64,000 nucleotides of DNA, taken from Solimicrobium sp040544425 (GTDB lineage Bacteria > Pseudomonadota > Gammaproteobacteria > Burkholderiales > Burkholderiaceae_D). A program made the position numbers and the translations under genes. This document shows positions 8,537-17,305 of this stretch, in pieces. Under the pieces are notes generated by a model. The model saw nothing but the letters and a program-made list of their open reading frames with translations, had not been told where the DNA came from and ran no database searches. Where the stretch lies: NCBI GenBank assembly GCA_040544425.1, contig JBEONO010000016.1, positions 1 to 64,000 of the forward strand, in the 5' to 3' direction. Every line of letters begins with the position of its first letter. Within the stretch, counting starts at the first letter, position 1.

Positions 8537-9159
8537 TTCGACCTCTGTGGTGATTTTGCGTGTTGGTCGGAAAGCGACTCGATCCGTTCGCGCAGCACGG
8601 GCAACAGTTCATGTTCAAACCAAGGGTTACGCTGGAACCATGGCGTGTTGCGCGCCGAAGGGTGCGGCAATGGAAGATATTCACGCACAAACTCGCGCCA
8701 TGCCTTGACCGTTTCAGTCAATGACGGCTTGCGGCGATTGCCCAGGAAATGCCGTTGCGCATGCAGACCGATCAGTAGAGTCAATTCAACTCTTGGCAAC
8801 TTCGTCAATAAATGATCGAGCCACAAGGTCGCGCATTCCCGGCGCGGCGGCAAGTCACCGCCATTCCCCCGGCCAGGATAACAATATCCCATTGGAATAA
8901 TTGCAATTTGCGATTCGTCATAAAACCGCGCAACGTCCAGCCCCATCCATTTTCGCAGACGTTCTCCGCTTGGATCATCCCATGGCGTCCCAGAAGCATG
9001 TACTCGAGCACCCGGCGCTTGACCCACGATGAGGATGCGCGCCGCTTCGCCGACCTGCAATATCGGACGCGGACCGAGCGGCAAGTGTGGTACGCAAGCA
9101 CGACATTTTCGTACTGCGACCAACAACATGCCAAGGGTGGGATATTTCGTTTTATTCAC
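8533..9159 (-). CDS. Uracil-DNA glycosylase-like protein, copy 2
   Basis: Same family as 500-1180: CRAC, IVGQAPG, MGYCYPG...RREC and LPHPSARN are all present, so the presumed 4Fe-4S site and active-site loops are intact. GTG at 9159 is preferred, with AAGGA four bases upstream; a TTG four codons earlier is possible. The stop overlaps the sdhC start by four bases, coupling DNA-repair-like and respiratory genes in one transcript. GC content is lower than in copy 1, so the copies are not a recent tandem duplication. Confidence 0.8.
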   Translation of the reverse strand: MNKTKYPTLGMLLVAVRKCRACVPHLPLGPRPILQVGEAARILIVGQAPGARVHASGTPWDDPSGERLRKWMGLDVARFYDESQIAIIPMGYCYPGRGNGGDLPPRRECATLWLDHLLTKLPRVELTLLIGLHAQRHFLGNRRKPSLTETVKAWREFVREYLPLPHPSARNTPWFQRNPWFEHELLPVLRERIESLSDQHAKSPQRSK

Positions 9160-9192
9160 AATATCCTTCAAATGTGCTGCGTACTCGCTGAT

Positions 9193-9408
9193 TCAATTGC
9201 TTACCCTGTGCAACGCCGACTCTTTGTGTATTGCGATGTGGTCGCTCTTGTCACTCTGAATTTCATATTGTGGTTCATCCTTGCTCGCATGATGCGTATA
9301 GCCCTTGTAAGCAACGTCCTTTGTGTGCGTTTTGATAATTTTTCCGGAGACGTGCCCAGCCTCCGAATTCCAGGTAACGTGATCACCAACTTTGAATTTG
9401 AGTGTCAT
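9193..9408 (-). CDS. DUF2945 (hypervirulence-associated TUDOR domain) protein
   Basis: 71 residues: FKVGDHVTWNSEAGHVSGKI then DVAYKGYTHHASKDEPQYEI, the full DUF2945 small beta-barrel. These proteins are widespread, cytosolic and of unknown role; the TUDOR-like fold suggests nucleic-acid or protein binding. It lies 21-33 bp from its neighbours within the leftward block. Confidence 0.85.
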   Translation of the reverse strand: MTLKFKVGDHVTWNSEAGHVSGKIIKTHTKDVAYKGYTHHASKDEPQYEIQSDKSDHIAIHKESALHRVSN

Positions 9409-9440
9409 GGCTCGACTTTCATTAAAATTTACGTTGCAAG

Positions 9441-10007
9441 TTACGGTTGCTCATGCCGATCAAGCGTGAGCGGCGGATAGGTGATTTGCGTCCCATCAAC
9501 GTGGGCGAAGGTTGTCAGCGCGTGTGGTTTGCGTCCCTTCGGCCCAATAATGTCCTCGACGCGAATGCCTCGGACCAGAAGCGCGTCCCCGATCATCGAT
9601 CGATGGCAGCGCCAAGGAACCGCTTCTGCGCACATCAAGACACAACGCTCAGTACGCGCCAAGTTTGCGACCGATTGAACGTTCTCGGCGAACTCCGATG
9701 TCTGCATGTAATCTGCATAGCCTCGAAACGAAAGATTGTGCCACCCGGCGTTGGGAGAATCGGCTCTCGCATGGCGCAATCCTCCGAGACCAGGAAGATG
9801 TGTATAAGAAATTTTGACTGCGTCTAATGATGTCGGGAGCGCGTCTTGATTGAACTGCGGATTATGGCGTGACCGAGGTACGGTTCTCACATCCAGCAAT
9901 CGGACAATTTCATTGATTTGAAGCAGATCGAGAAATATGTCCAGCGGTCGATTCGAATGGCCAATCGTGCAGATGAGCGGTTCTGTCGCTGCGATGTCGA
10001 TATTCAT
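9441..10007 (-). CDS. DUF488 family protein, intact copy
   Basis: 188 residues. CTIGHSNRP, DVRTVPRSRHNPQFN, SFRGYADYMQT and CVLMCAEAVPWRCHRSMIGD are the family motifs; the CAEAVPWxCHR segment with its Cys and His is the probable active or metal site. It is the intact counterpart of the interrupted gene at 1218-1793. In both places DUF488 is found with the UDG-like gene, though in opposite order. Function is not established. Confidence 0.85.
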   Translation of the reverse strand: MNIDIAATEPLICTIGHSNRPLDIFLDLLQINEIVRLLDVRTVPRSRHNPQFNQDALPTSLDAVKISYTHLPGLGGLRHARADSPNAGWHNLSFRGYADYMQTSEFAENVQSVANLARTERCVLMCAEAVPWRCHRSMIGDALLVRGIRVEDIIGPKGRKPHALTTFAHVDGTQITYPPLTLDRHEQP

Positions 10008-10034
10008 GGGGATAGAAAAAGTTATGAAAGGCGC

Positions 10035-10367
10035 TTACGCGCCATGCAACAAAATGGTGACAAGTACGGAGGAATCTTCTACTGCCTTTAGTGCGTGGAC
10101 CTCGCCGCCGGCCAAGCATATTAGATCTCCCTCGCGCATCAACTGGTTAGTTCCCGCAGCCGAAAACTCTATACTTCCCTCGATGCATTGAACGGTAATT
10201 TCACCTGTAACTTGGTGCGTTGGCATTGACTTACCTGCCAGAAGAACCATACGAAACACTTCAAGGCGGTCCGATTTGTAGAGCGTTTTCGTGGTTGCGT
10301 TTTTGAGATCGCCTTTATATTGACGAATGTCAATCAATTCACCCGACAACGCATGATGCTGAGCCAT
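10035..10367 (-). CDS. Small cupin-domain protein
   Basis: 110 residues, one cupin barrel: SMPTHQVTGEITVQCIEGSI and GDLICLAGGEVHALKAVED are the two cupin motifs, with metal-ligand candidates His and Glu in the first and His in the second. ATG at 10367 has AAGGA upstream. It is the first gene of the leftward block, 27 bp before DUF488. Probably a metal-binding or sensor protein; substrate unknown. Confidence 0.8.
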   Translation of the reverse strand: MAQHHALSGELIDIRQYKGDLKNATTKTLYKSDRLEVFRMVLLAGKSMPTHQVTGEITVQCIEGSIEFSAAGTNQLMREGDLICLAGGEVHALKAVEDSSVLVTILLHGA

Positions 10368-10670
10368 AACTGTTCCTTGGAATTCTTTGATTAGTAACTA
10401 TTGCTGAGGTACCTGGTTTCGCGCGACGCTGAAAGTCACATTGCATCTCCATCTGCCACGTTGCGGCCACAGAGAATAAATGGTTGCATTCAGACGGTAC
10501 GCCCCATGTCGAGCATGCGTCTGTGCGCTAACGCACTCTTGCACGAGCGGTCGCGACTCTGGCAGAGTCAGTCGTGATTTTCACTTTTTGATAAAGCAAA
10601 TTATGAAAATAACTTAACAGTTGATTTCCTTGAATTTAGCCGCGTTTTAACTATATATCCACCAACCAAT
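10368..10670. other. Upstream region of the leftward block
   Basis: About 300 bp with no gene. It must hold the promoter for the cupin-to-DUF3330 block. I could not pick one with confidence. The sequence CGTCTGTGCGCT at about 10,518 also occurs near 179, upstream of the other UDG-like copy; it may be a shared regulatory or repeat scrap. Confidence 0.35.
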
Positions 10671-10885
10671 AAGCTGCGGCTGGGGCCGCTGCCGACCAAG
10701 GCCGAGACAGTCAAAATCACCATTGCGCTCACCACTGCGTTGAAGACCGATTTGGAACGCTACGCCGCGCAACATGCTCAGAACTACGGCGAGCCGATTG
10801 ATGCCACTACGCTGATCCCGCACATGCTCCGCTCGAAGCGTTCATGGTGCGGGATCGCGGCTTCAAGAAGAGCAAGGCGAAGTGA
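10671..10885 (+). pseudogene. Frameshifted DUF2274 gene (conjugative-element remnant)
   Basis: The frame reads KLRLGPLPTKAETVKITIAL ... TLIPHM, then continues two bases out of frame as LEAFMVRDRGFKKSKAK and a stop at 10883-10885. This is the DUF2274 protein normally found after trbI in IncP-like integrative elements. An extra CTCCG at about 10,828-10,832 causes the shift, and no start codon precedes KLRLG. It is therefore a dead remnant of a trb cluster. Confidence 0.7.
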
Positions 10886-11036
10886 TGCACAACCACGCCG
10901 CGTGAGCGCAATCGGAATACGCTCATGCACGCCTGAGCGAGTTTTCAATAGATGCCGGAAAGATCACCATCACAGGACCGTATTTATATCGGCCGTTGCA
11001 ATGCACGCAGCAACTGCCCTGCTGATGGAGAAGATC

Positions 11037-11408
11037 ATGAACAAAGCAGATCGAAGTTTGCAGGCCGCGAGGTCGAACAACGACTCTGATGCAAACGACC
11101 TGCACGGCATGCCGCTACCACGACTGATCGCGCCGAATATCTTGCCGTTCCGACGCACGATCCGCCGTCCCGAGTTGCGACAAATCGTGCCTCTGGCCGA
11201 CACCACGATCTACGACATGGAACGGCGCGGCGAATTTCCGCGCAGGTTCAATCTAACCGCACGCTGCGTGGTGTGGGATTTGACGGAGGTAGAGGAATGG
11301 CTTGATGCGCGCCGCCAAGCTTCCGACAGCGCGCAGCTAAAACGAGCCCCCTCGCCGGACGTGCGTCAGCGCAAGCACCGCCCCGTCAAAGCAACGCCTG
11401 TGTCGTGA
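11037..11408 (+). CDS. AlpA-like helix-turn-helix regulator
   Basis: 123 residues from ATG 11037 (GGAG nearby; ATG 11025 is an alternative). The C-terminal half, RIVPLADTTIYDMERRGEFP-type sequence (here RQIVPLADTTIYDMERRGEF) followed by VWDLTEVEEWLDARR, is the AlpA/excisionase-like winged HTH. The N-terminal 45 residues are a disordered extension. Converges on and overlaps the integrase gene end by 23 bp. AlpA proteins activate integrase or excision in P4-like elements, so it is likely the island's regulator. Confidence 0.75.
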   Translation: MNKADRSLQAARSNNDSDANDLHGMPLPRLIAPNILPFRRTIRRPELRQIVPLADTTIYDMERRGEFPRRFNLTARCVVWDLTEVEEWLDARRQASDSAQLKRAPSPDVRQRKHRPVKATPVS

Positions 11409-12642
11409 TGATCTTCATCGACGGGGGCAGCAACGTCGGGGTGTGCGATTCGCCGGCCACCCAGGCGTCAACCATGTCGGCCCACTCTTGCAGCATGTGG
11501 CGGCGCTGCTCGGCGTATTCAGCTTTGTTGTAGATGCCGCGTGATGAACGGCCATCTTCGTGGGCAAGACACTTCTCGATCCAGTCACTGTTGAAGCCCA
11601 ACTCGTTGAGGATGGTCGAACCGGTGCGGCGCAGGTCATGCACAGTGAAATTTTCGATTGGCAGACCCTTCGCTTTCGACCGCTCCACGACTATCTGCCC
11701 GACGCGGTTCAGCGTAGCGTTCGACATACACTTGTCGCCGTCATAGCGCGAAGGCAACAGGTATCTTGAGCCACCGGCGCAGGTGCGCAGTGCGATCATG
11801 ATGTCGAGCGCCTGCTGCGACAGATAGATGTTGTGGGCCTTGCTGGCCTTCATGCGGGCTTTTGGGATAGTCCACAGTGCATTCTCGAAGTCGATCTCAT
11901 CCCATGTCGCGTGGATCAGTTCGCCTTTGCGCACCAGCGTGAGCAAGATCAGCCGCAGACCCAGTTTGATGGTCGGGTACGAAGCGACGTACTCCAACTG
12001 CTTGAGCATGATGCGTATCTCGGACGGCGACAGCGCTCGATCCCGTGCCACGAAAGTGGCGATCGACGATGGTCCAACGTCGTCGGCAGGGTTGGCCACC
12101 TTCTCGCCGTGCAGGATGGCAAAACCGTAGATTTGCTTGATGATGTCGCGGACATGGATTGCCGTTGCTGGCGCTCCCCGCCCCTTCACCTTGTCGCACA
12201 GATCGCGCAGGTCATCAGGACTGATCTCGCTCAGCAAGCGGCTCTTGAACACAGGCAGGATGTCCCGGTCAAGGATGCTCTTGCGCATCGACCGCGTGCT
12301 GTCGGCCATCCGCGCACCCTCGTACCACTCGTCGGTAAATTCCTGGAAGGTTTTGGCGTCCGAAAGGCGCCTCTTCTCTCGCTGCTTTTCCTGCGCCGGG
12401 GACTGTCCTTCCGAAACTGCCCGCTTCGCGTCGATGCACTTTTCGCGTGCACGGGCCAGCGACAGACCGCCTGGCCCATAACGGCCAATCGTCAACGTTT
12501 CGCGCCTGCTATTGATCCGGTAGTCATAACGGAACGTGACGGTACCCGCCGTTGAGACCGTCACATACATGCCATCCCTGTCCGTCACCTTGTAGGGCGC
12601 ATCCTTGGGTTTGAGATTCTTCAGTGTGGTATCGGTCAGCAT
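11386..12642 (-). CDS. P4-type tyrosine integrase (island integrase)
   Basis: 418 residues. N-terminal DUF4102 arm-binding domain (about 1-90), core-binding domain (about 95-185), catalytic domain to the end. Catalytic residues visible: R238 (LVRKGEL), H335-x2-R338 (HDLRRTGS), H361 (CLAHEDG) and Y371 (GIYNKAEY). All are present, so the enzyme may be active. Its 5' end faces the 3' end of guaA, 293 bp away; guaA is a known insertion site for integrative elements, which suggests the attachment site lies there. Confidence 0.9.
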   Translation of the reverse strand: MLTDTTLKNLKPKDAPYKVTDRDGMYVTVSTAGTVTFRYDYRINSRRETLTIGRYGPGGLSLARAREKCIDAKRAVSEGQSPAQEKQREKRRLSDAKTFQEFTDEWYEGARMADSTRSMRKSILDRDILPVFKSRLLSEISPDDLRDLCDKVKGRGAPATAIHVRDIIKQIYGFAILHGEKVANPADDVGPSSIATFVARDRALSPSEIRIMLKQLEYVASYPTIKLGLRLILLTLVRKGELIHATWDEIDFENALWTIPKARMKASKAHNIYLSQQALDIMIALRTCAGGSRYLLPSRYDGDKCMSNATLNRVGQIVVERSKAKGLPIENFTVHDLRRTGSTILNELGFNSDWIEKCLAHEDGRSSRGIYNKAEYAEQRRHMLQEWADMVDAWVAGESHTPTLLPPSMKIITTQALL

Positions 12643-12935
12643 GGTGTCCTCCTGAGAACGGCAATTTTACCGTCAACGGCTCAAAAGACACAGAATGCTC
12701 TGAAACCCGCATGAATACTAGCTCTTTCTCTTATTTTTTACCGTCAGAGCCGAAAACAGTCAGACGGTAAATATTTTTAGATGACTTGCCTAGCTTTCAT
12801 TACCGTCAGGATTACCGACAAAAAGTTTCGCTTGTCGTCAATAGATGCCGATAGCTTTCGTGGAATAAACTTATATAAATCAATAAGTTAAGTGACTTTT
12901 CCGATAGTCCGCGAAAGCTGTCGAAAGACCTAAAA
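12643..12935. promoter_or_regulatory. int-guaA attachment/regulatory region with iterated TACCGTCA
   Basis: AT-rich 293-bp gap holding three direct TACCGTCA motifs (12668, 12739, 12801), a one-mismatch copy TACCGACA (12813) and an inverted copy (12763-12770). Two inverted repeats follow: AACTTAT/ATAAGTT (12868-12874 and 12883-12889) and GATAGCTTTCG against CGAAAGCTGTC (12850-12860 and 12912-12922). This arrangement fits arm-type integrase or regulator binding sites next to an att core at the end of guaA. The partner att site was not found in the window. Confidence 0.6.
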
Positions 12936-14516
12936 TCATTCCCACTCAATCGTAGCTGGCGGCTTCCCGGAAATATCGTAGACAACCCGATTTATTCCCC
13001 GCACTTCATTGATGATCCGATTTGATACTTTTCCTAATAATTCATGCGGCAAATGAGCCCAATGCGCCGTCATGAAATCCTGAGTCTGAACGGCACGCAA
13101 GGCCACCACGTATTCATAGGTGCGGCCATCGCCCATCACACCGACTGATTTCACAGGCAGGAACACGGCAAACGCCTGACTGGTCGCCTGGTACCAATTC
13201 TGATCTGTTCCATCAACCTGAGTATTGCGCAATTCCTCAATAAAAATTGCATCTGCGCGCCTGAGCAAATCCGCAAATTCCTTTTTCACTTCACCCAGAA
13301 TCCGCACGCCCAGACCTGGTCCCGGGAACGGATGGCGGTAGACCATCGATTCAGGCAAGCCCAATGCCACGCCAAGCTTGCGCACTTCATCTTTAAACAA
13401 TTCGCGCAATGGCTCCAGCAGTTTCAGATGCAGGGTGTCAGGCAAGCCGCCTACGTTGTGATGGCTCTTGATGGTATGCCCTTTTTTACCTTTGCCGGCA
13501 CTTTCAATGACGTCCGGATAGATCGTGCCTTGCGCCAGCCATTTGGCATTCTTGATTTTCGCCGACTCAACCTGAAATACCTCGACAAATTCGCGGCCAA
13601 TAATTTTACGTTTCAGTTCAGGGTCAGTGACACCGCCCAAATGTTTCATGAACTGTTCGGTTGCATCAACGTGAATGACTTTGACGCCCAGATGGTTGGC
13701 AAACATATCCATGACCATGGTGCCTTCATTCAGACGCAACAGGCCATGATCGACAAATACGCAGGTCAGCTGATCACCAATGGCGCGGTGGATCAGGGCC
13801 GCTGCCACGCTGCTGTCCACGCCTCCGGACAGCCCCAGAATGACGTCGTCGGAACCAACCTGAGCGCGTATCGAGGCAACCGCCTCTTCAATGTAATCGG
13901 GCATATTCCAGTCCGATTTACAGCCGCAGATTTCATGCACGAAGCGGCTGATAATCGCAGTGCCCTGTACGGTATGGGTTACTTCGGGATGGAATTGCAC
14001 GGCATAAAACCGTCGTTGTTCGTCAGCCATGCCGGCGATGGGACAATTTCCGGTTGACGCCAATAATTTAAATCCGTCCGGCATCTGCATGACTTTATCG
14101 CCATGGCTCATCCAGACTTTCAACATGCCATGTCCTTCTGATGTCGTGAAATCGGCAATGCCTTCCAGGAGCTGGGTATGACCGTGCGCCCGCACTTCGG
14201 CATACCCAAATTCACGCACCTTGCCATTTTCAACCAGCCCACCCAATTGCTGCGCCATCGCCTGCATGCCGTAGCAGATCCCAAATACTGGCACGCCCAA
14301 TTCAAATACGGCCTGCGGAACGCGCGGAGTCTCGTCGTCCATGACACTGTTGGGACCGCCGGATAAAATTATCCCGGCTGCGCCATAGCTGCGAATAAAA
14401 TCTTCACTCACGTCGAAGGGATAAACCTCAGAAAATACACCTGCATCGCGCACGCGACGTGCGATCAACTGGGTAACCTGTGAACCGAAATCAAGAATAA
14501 GAATTTTGGAATGCAT
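12936..14516 (-). CDS. guaA: GMP synthase (glutamine-hydrolysing)
   Basis: 526 residues, full length. Class I amidotransferase domain first, with FGICYGMQAMAQQ (nucleophile Cys) and FHPEVTHT (His-Glu). The ATP pyrophosphatase domain follows, with the P-loop LSGGVDSSV, then the C-terminal dimerisation domain ending PPATIEWE. It converts XMP to GMP in the cytosol. guaB lies upstream on the same strand, separated by a GGDEF gene rather than adjacent. The gene's 3' end is the presumed island insertion point and its last codons are intact. Confidence 0.97.
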   Translation of the reverse strand: MHSKILILDFGSQVTQLIARRVRDAGVFSEVYPFDVSEDFIRSYGAAGIILSGGPNSVMDDETPRVPQAVFELGVPVFGICYGMQAMAQQLGGLVENGKVREFGYAEVRAHGHTQLLEGIADFTTSEGHGMLKVWMSHGDKVMQMPDGFKLLASTGNCPIAGMADEQRRFYAVQFHPEVTHTVQGTAIISRFVHEICGCKSDWNMPDYIEEAVASIRAQVGSDDVILGLSGGVDSSVAAALIHRAIGDQLTCVFVDHGLLRLNEGTMVMDMFANHLGVKVIHVDATEQFMKHLGGVTDPELKRKIIGREFVEVFQVESAKIKNAKWLAQGTIYPDVIESAGKGKKGHTIKSHHNVGGLPDTLHLKLLEPLRELFKDEVRKLGVALGLPESMVYRHPFPGPGLGVRILGEVKKEFADLLRRADAIFIEELRNTQVDGTDQNWYQATSQAFAVFLPVKSVGVMGDGRTYEYVVALRAVQTQDFMTAHWAHLPHELLGKVSNRIINEVRGINRVVYDISGKPPATIEWE

Positions 14517-14608
14517 GAAATAGAATGGCTAATTAAAAAGATAAACAAAGGCGCAATAAAAATTGCAATCAAATCTGCGAATGGCCTTCAGAAAACAGCT
14601 GCTTTGAA

Positions 14609-15628
14609 TTAATCGCGCGCTGCGTGTACGAAATTATTGCGTCCCATTTTTTTTGCTTTGTGTAAGGACTGTTCAACCAGATTCATAAGCTCTTCGGGGC
14701 CTGCATCGGCAAATAAATCGGTAGACACCGTGCCAACGCAGACTGTTACTTCGATGGTTTTTTCATCGATGATTTCCTTGTGCGCCAAAACGGTATTCCG
14801 AATCCGCTCGGTCACAGCCTGAATCACCACGTTGGACGCACCTGGCAACACGATCAAAAACTCTTCCGTCCCATACCGGCCGAGTGCATCAAACGGCCGT
14901 ATGCAGGACCGCATCCGGCTGACCATTTTGATCAGAATCGATTCGGAAGCATGCAGTCCAAAATCGTTCTTGAGTTCCGCATAATTATCGACACTGACCA
15001 TGGCCAAGGACATCGGCTTGCCGGCAGTTTTGCAGCGCAGCACTTCGATTTCCAGGGAACGGATAATTGCAGTTCGATTCCACGTGCCGAACATCGGATC
15101 GATCATGCTTTCGCGTCGCAAGGAACGATTTTGCTTGACCAGATCGTCGTGCGCCATCTTCATGCCGTCAAACTGCAGCTCTTGCTGGACCAGACCGGCC
15201 AGATCACTCAACAAGAAAGTATCTTCTTGCTGATACTGGCGAGCGGTATAGTCAATCAGAAAAATCGCGCCAACAATTTCGTTATTATCGAACACCGGTT
15301 GTGCTGCGTAAAAGCGAATATAGGGTGGCCCGACTACCCAGGGATTGGCCGAGGTTTTCGGCTCCGTACGAGCATCGTTGACGATCTGCGGATCATGCGG
15401 AAAAGCCAGCGAATCGCAGAAGGCGGCTTCCAACGCTGCCATCGAACGCTCACCCTTGCCAAATCTTGCTGATACCTGCCCAAAACTCACAATGCAATTG
15501 GCCACACCAAACAGACGAATCGCGATACGCTCAATGCGCAAAATACGATCTTCCTGTGCAGAGATATTAAAATTGGCCCCCGTTGTTGATGCCAGATTCG
15601 TATTGCCTGTAACAACAGGTGTCTTCAT
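14609..15628 (-). CDS. GAF-GGDEF protein with degenerate diguanylate cyclase motif
   Basis: 339 residues. N-terminal GAF-like sensor (about 25-155) and C-terminal GGDEF fold (about 175-335). The signature is R-Y-G-T-E-E-F (GTEEF, 253-257) instead of GGEEF. The first metal-site Asp of the usual D-x-D is Ser212 (VSVDNY), and the DxLTGLxNR motif is DPMFGTWNR. It may bind GTP or c-di-GMP poorly, or act as a regulator rather than a cyclase. It sits between guaB and guaA, the enzymes of GMP synthesis, on the same strand. Confidence 0.8.
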   Translation of the reverse strand: MKTPVVTGNTNLASTTGANFNISAQEDRILRIERIAIRLFGVANCIVSFGQVSARFGKGERSMAALEAAFCDSLAFPHDPQIVNDARTEPKTSANPWVVGPPYIRFYAAQPVFDNNEIVGAIFLIDYTARQYQQEDTFLLSDLAGLVQQELQFDGMKMAHDDLVKQNRSLRRESMIDPMFGTWNRTAIIRSLEIEVLRCKTAGKPMSLAMVSVDNYAELKNDFGLHASESILIKMVSRMRSCIRPFDALGRYGTEEFLIVLPGASNVVIQAVTERIRNTVLAHKEIIDEKTIEVTVCVGTVSTDLFADAGPEELMNLVEQSLHKAKKMGRNNFVHAARD

Positions 15629-15652
15629 TGCGGCTCCAGTTAATTGACGAGT

Positions 15653-17113
15653 TTATTCAGACCGGTAATTCGGCGCTTCCTTGGTAATCTGCACATCATG
15701 CACATGCGACTCGCGCATACCCGCAGAGGTAATTTCGACAAATTCAGCTTTATTGTGCAAATCTTCAATCGTCGCGCAGCCGCAGTAACCCATCGATTGC
15801 TTAACGCCGCCGACCAGCTGAAACAGAATTGCCAGGACACTGCCTTTATAGGCAACGCGTCCCTCGATCCCCTCGGGAACCATTTTCTCGGTGCTGGCAT
15901 CAGCTTCCTGGAAATAACGGTCTGCCGAACCGGCGGCCATCGCTCCCAGGCTGCCCATGCCACGGTAGGATTTATAGCTGCGTCCCTGATACAGAATCAC
16001 TTCACCGGGCGCTTCTTCGGTACCGGCAAACAGACTGCCCATCATGACCGTCGATGCACCGGCAGCCAGGGCCTTGGATACATCACCGGAATACCTCACG
16101 CCACCATCTGCGATACACGGCACGCCCGTACCCTTCAAAGCATTTGCCACATTTGAAATCGCGGTAATTTGCGGCACACCTACGCCAGCAACGATACGCG
16201 TTGTGCAGATCGAACCCGGTCCGATACCAACTTTCACGCCATCAGCGCCATGCTCAACCATTGCCAGCGCAGCCGCAGCAGTAGCGATATTGCCGCCGAT
16301 GACATCGACTTGCGGAAAATGTGTTTTGATCCAGCGGATTCTGTCCAGTACGCCCTTGGAATGGCCGTGCGCGGTATCGACCACAATCACGTCTACACCG
16401 GCTTTGACCAGCAGTTCAACCCGCTCATCATTATCCGGACCTACGCCGACCGCAGCACCAACGCGCAACTTGCCGACCAAATCCTTGGATGCAAACGGAT
16501 GTTCGGTTGATTTCTGGATGTCTTTGACGGTGATGAGTCCACGCAATTCAAATCCTGAATTGACCACCAGGACCCGCTCCAGGCGATGTTTGTTCATCAG
16601 GCGTTTGGCTTCGACAACGTCAGCGTTTTCATCTACGTACACCAATTTTTCACGCGGCGTCATTTTCTCGCAGACTTTCGCGTCGAGGTCACGTTCAAAC
16701 CGCAGGTCACGATTGGTAATGATGCCAACCACAACCTTGCCTTCGACAACCGGAAAGCCGCTGATGCCATGTTGTTGAGACAGAGCCAAAACCTCACGCA
16801 CTGTCATATCCGGCGGAATCGTAATCGGATCCCGTAACACGCCTGATTCGAAGCGCTTGACTTTGGCAACTTCACCGGCCTGCTCTTTGGGGGTCAAATT
16901 CTTGTGAATAATCCCGATCCCACCTTCCTGGGCCATGGCGATCGCTAACCGGGCTTCGGTAACGGTATCCATTGCTGCAGACAATAACGGAATATTTAAG
17001 GTGATATTGCGAGTCAAACGCGTGGTCAGTGAAGTCTCTTTGGGGAGAATGTCTGAAAAGGCTGGAACTAGTAGCACATCGTCGAATGTCAGTGCTTTTT
17101 GGAGAAGACGCAT
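15653..17113 (-). CDS. guaB: IMP dehydrogenase
   Basis: 486 residues. TIM-barrel catalytic domain interrupted by two CBS domains (about 95-205, e.g. HGISGFPVVEGKVVVGIITN). The catalytic loop GPGSICTTRIVAGVG has the nucleophilic Cys, and the flap and GSADRYFQE region follow. It oxidises IMP to XMP with NAD+, the committed step to GMP, feeding guaA downstream. CBS domains in this family bind ATP/GTP for feedback control. Confidence 0.97.
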   Translation of the reverse strand: MRLLQKALTFDDVLLVPAFSDILPKETSLTTRLTRNITLNIPLLSAAMDTVTEARLAIAMAQEGGIGIIHKNLTPKEQAGEVAKVKRFESGVLRDPITIPPDMTVREVLALSQQHGISGFPVVEGKVVVGIITNRDLRFERDLDAKVCEKMTPREKLVYVDENADVVEAKRLMNKHRLERVLVVNSGFELRGLITVKDIQKSTEHPFASKDLVGKLRVGAAVGVGPDNDERVELLVKAGVDVIVVDTAHGHSKGVLDRIRWIKTHFPQVDVIGGNIATAAAALAMVEHGADGVKVGIGPGSICTTRIVAGVGVPQITAISNVANALKGTGVPCIADGGVRYSGDVSKALAAGASTVMMGSLFAGTEEAPGEVILYQGRSYKSYRGMGSLGAMAAGSADRYFQEADASTEKMVPEGIEGRVAYKGSVLAILFQLVGGVKQSMGYCGCATIEDLHNKAEFVEITSAGMRESHVHDVQITKEAPNYRSE

Positions 17114-17305
17114 AGTATTTCCTATAGGCGCAAAACCGAATTATACAGAAAACCCCACATATCGTCTTGTTGCTTTTTGGAATTTTAGTTATATTTTGAA
17201 GAAATTCAACCCGATCGCGATCTTCGTAGCCATAATAGCTCACGGTTTTGGATATCAATCAGACGATCTCCTTCATGACACAGCAGCCAAATTCAAATAA
17301 ATATT

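Noticed and set aside
12643..12935. tRNA gene as the island insertion site
   Set aside because: No tRNA-like sequence is seen; guaA is the adjoining core gene.
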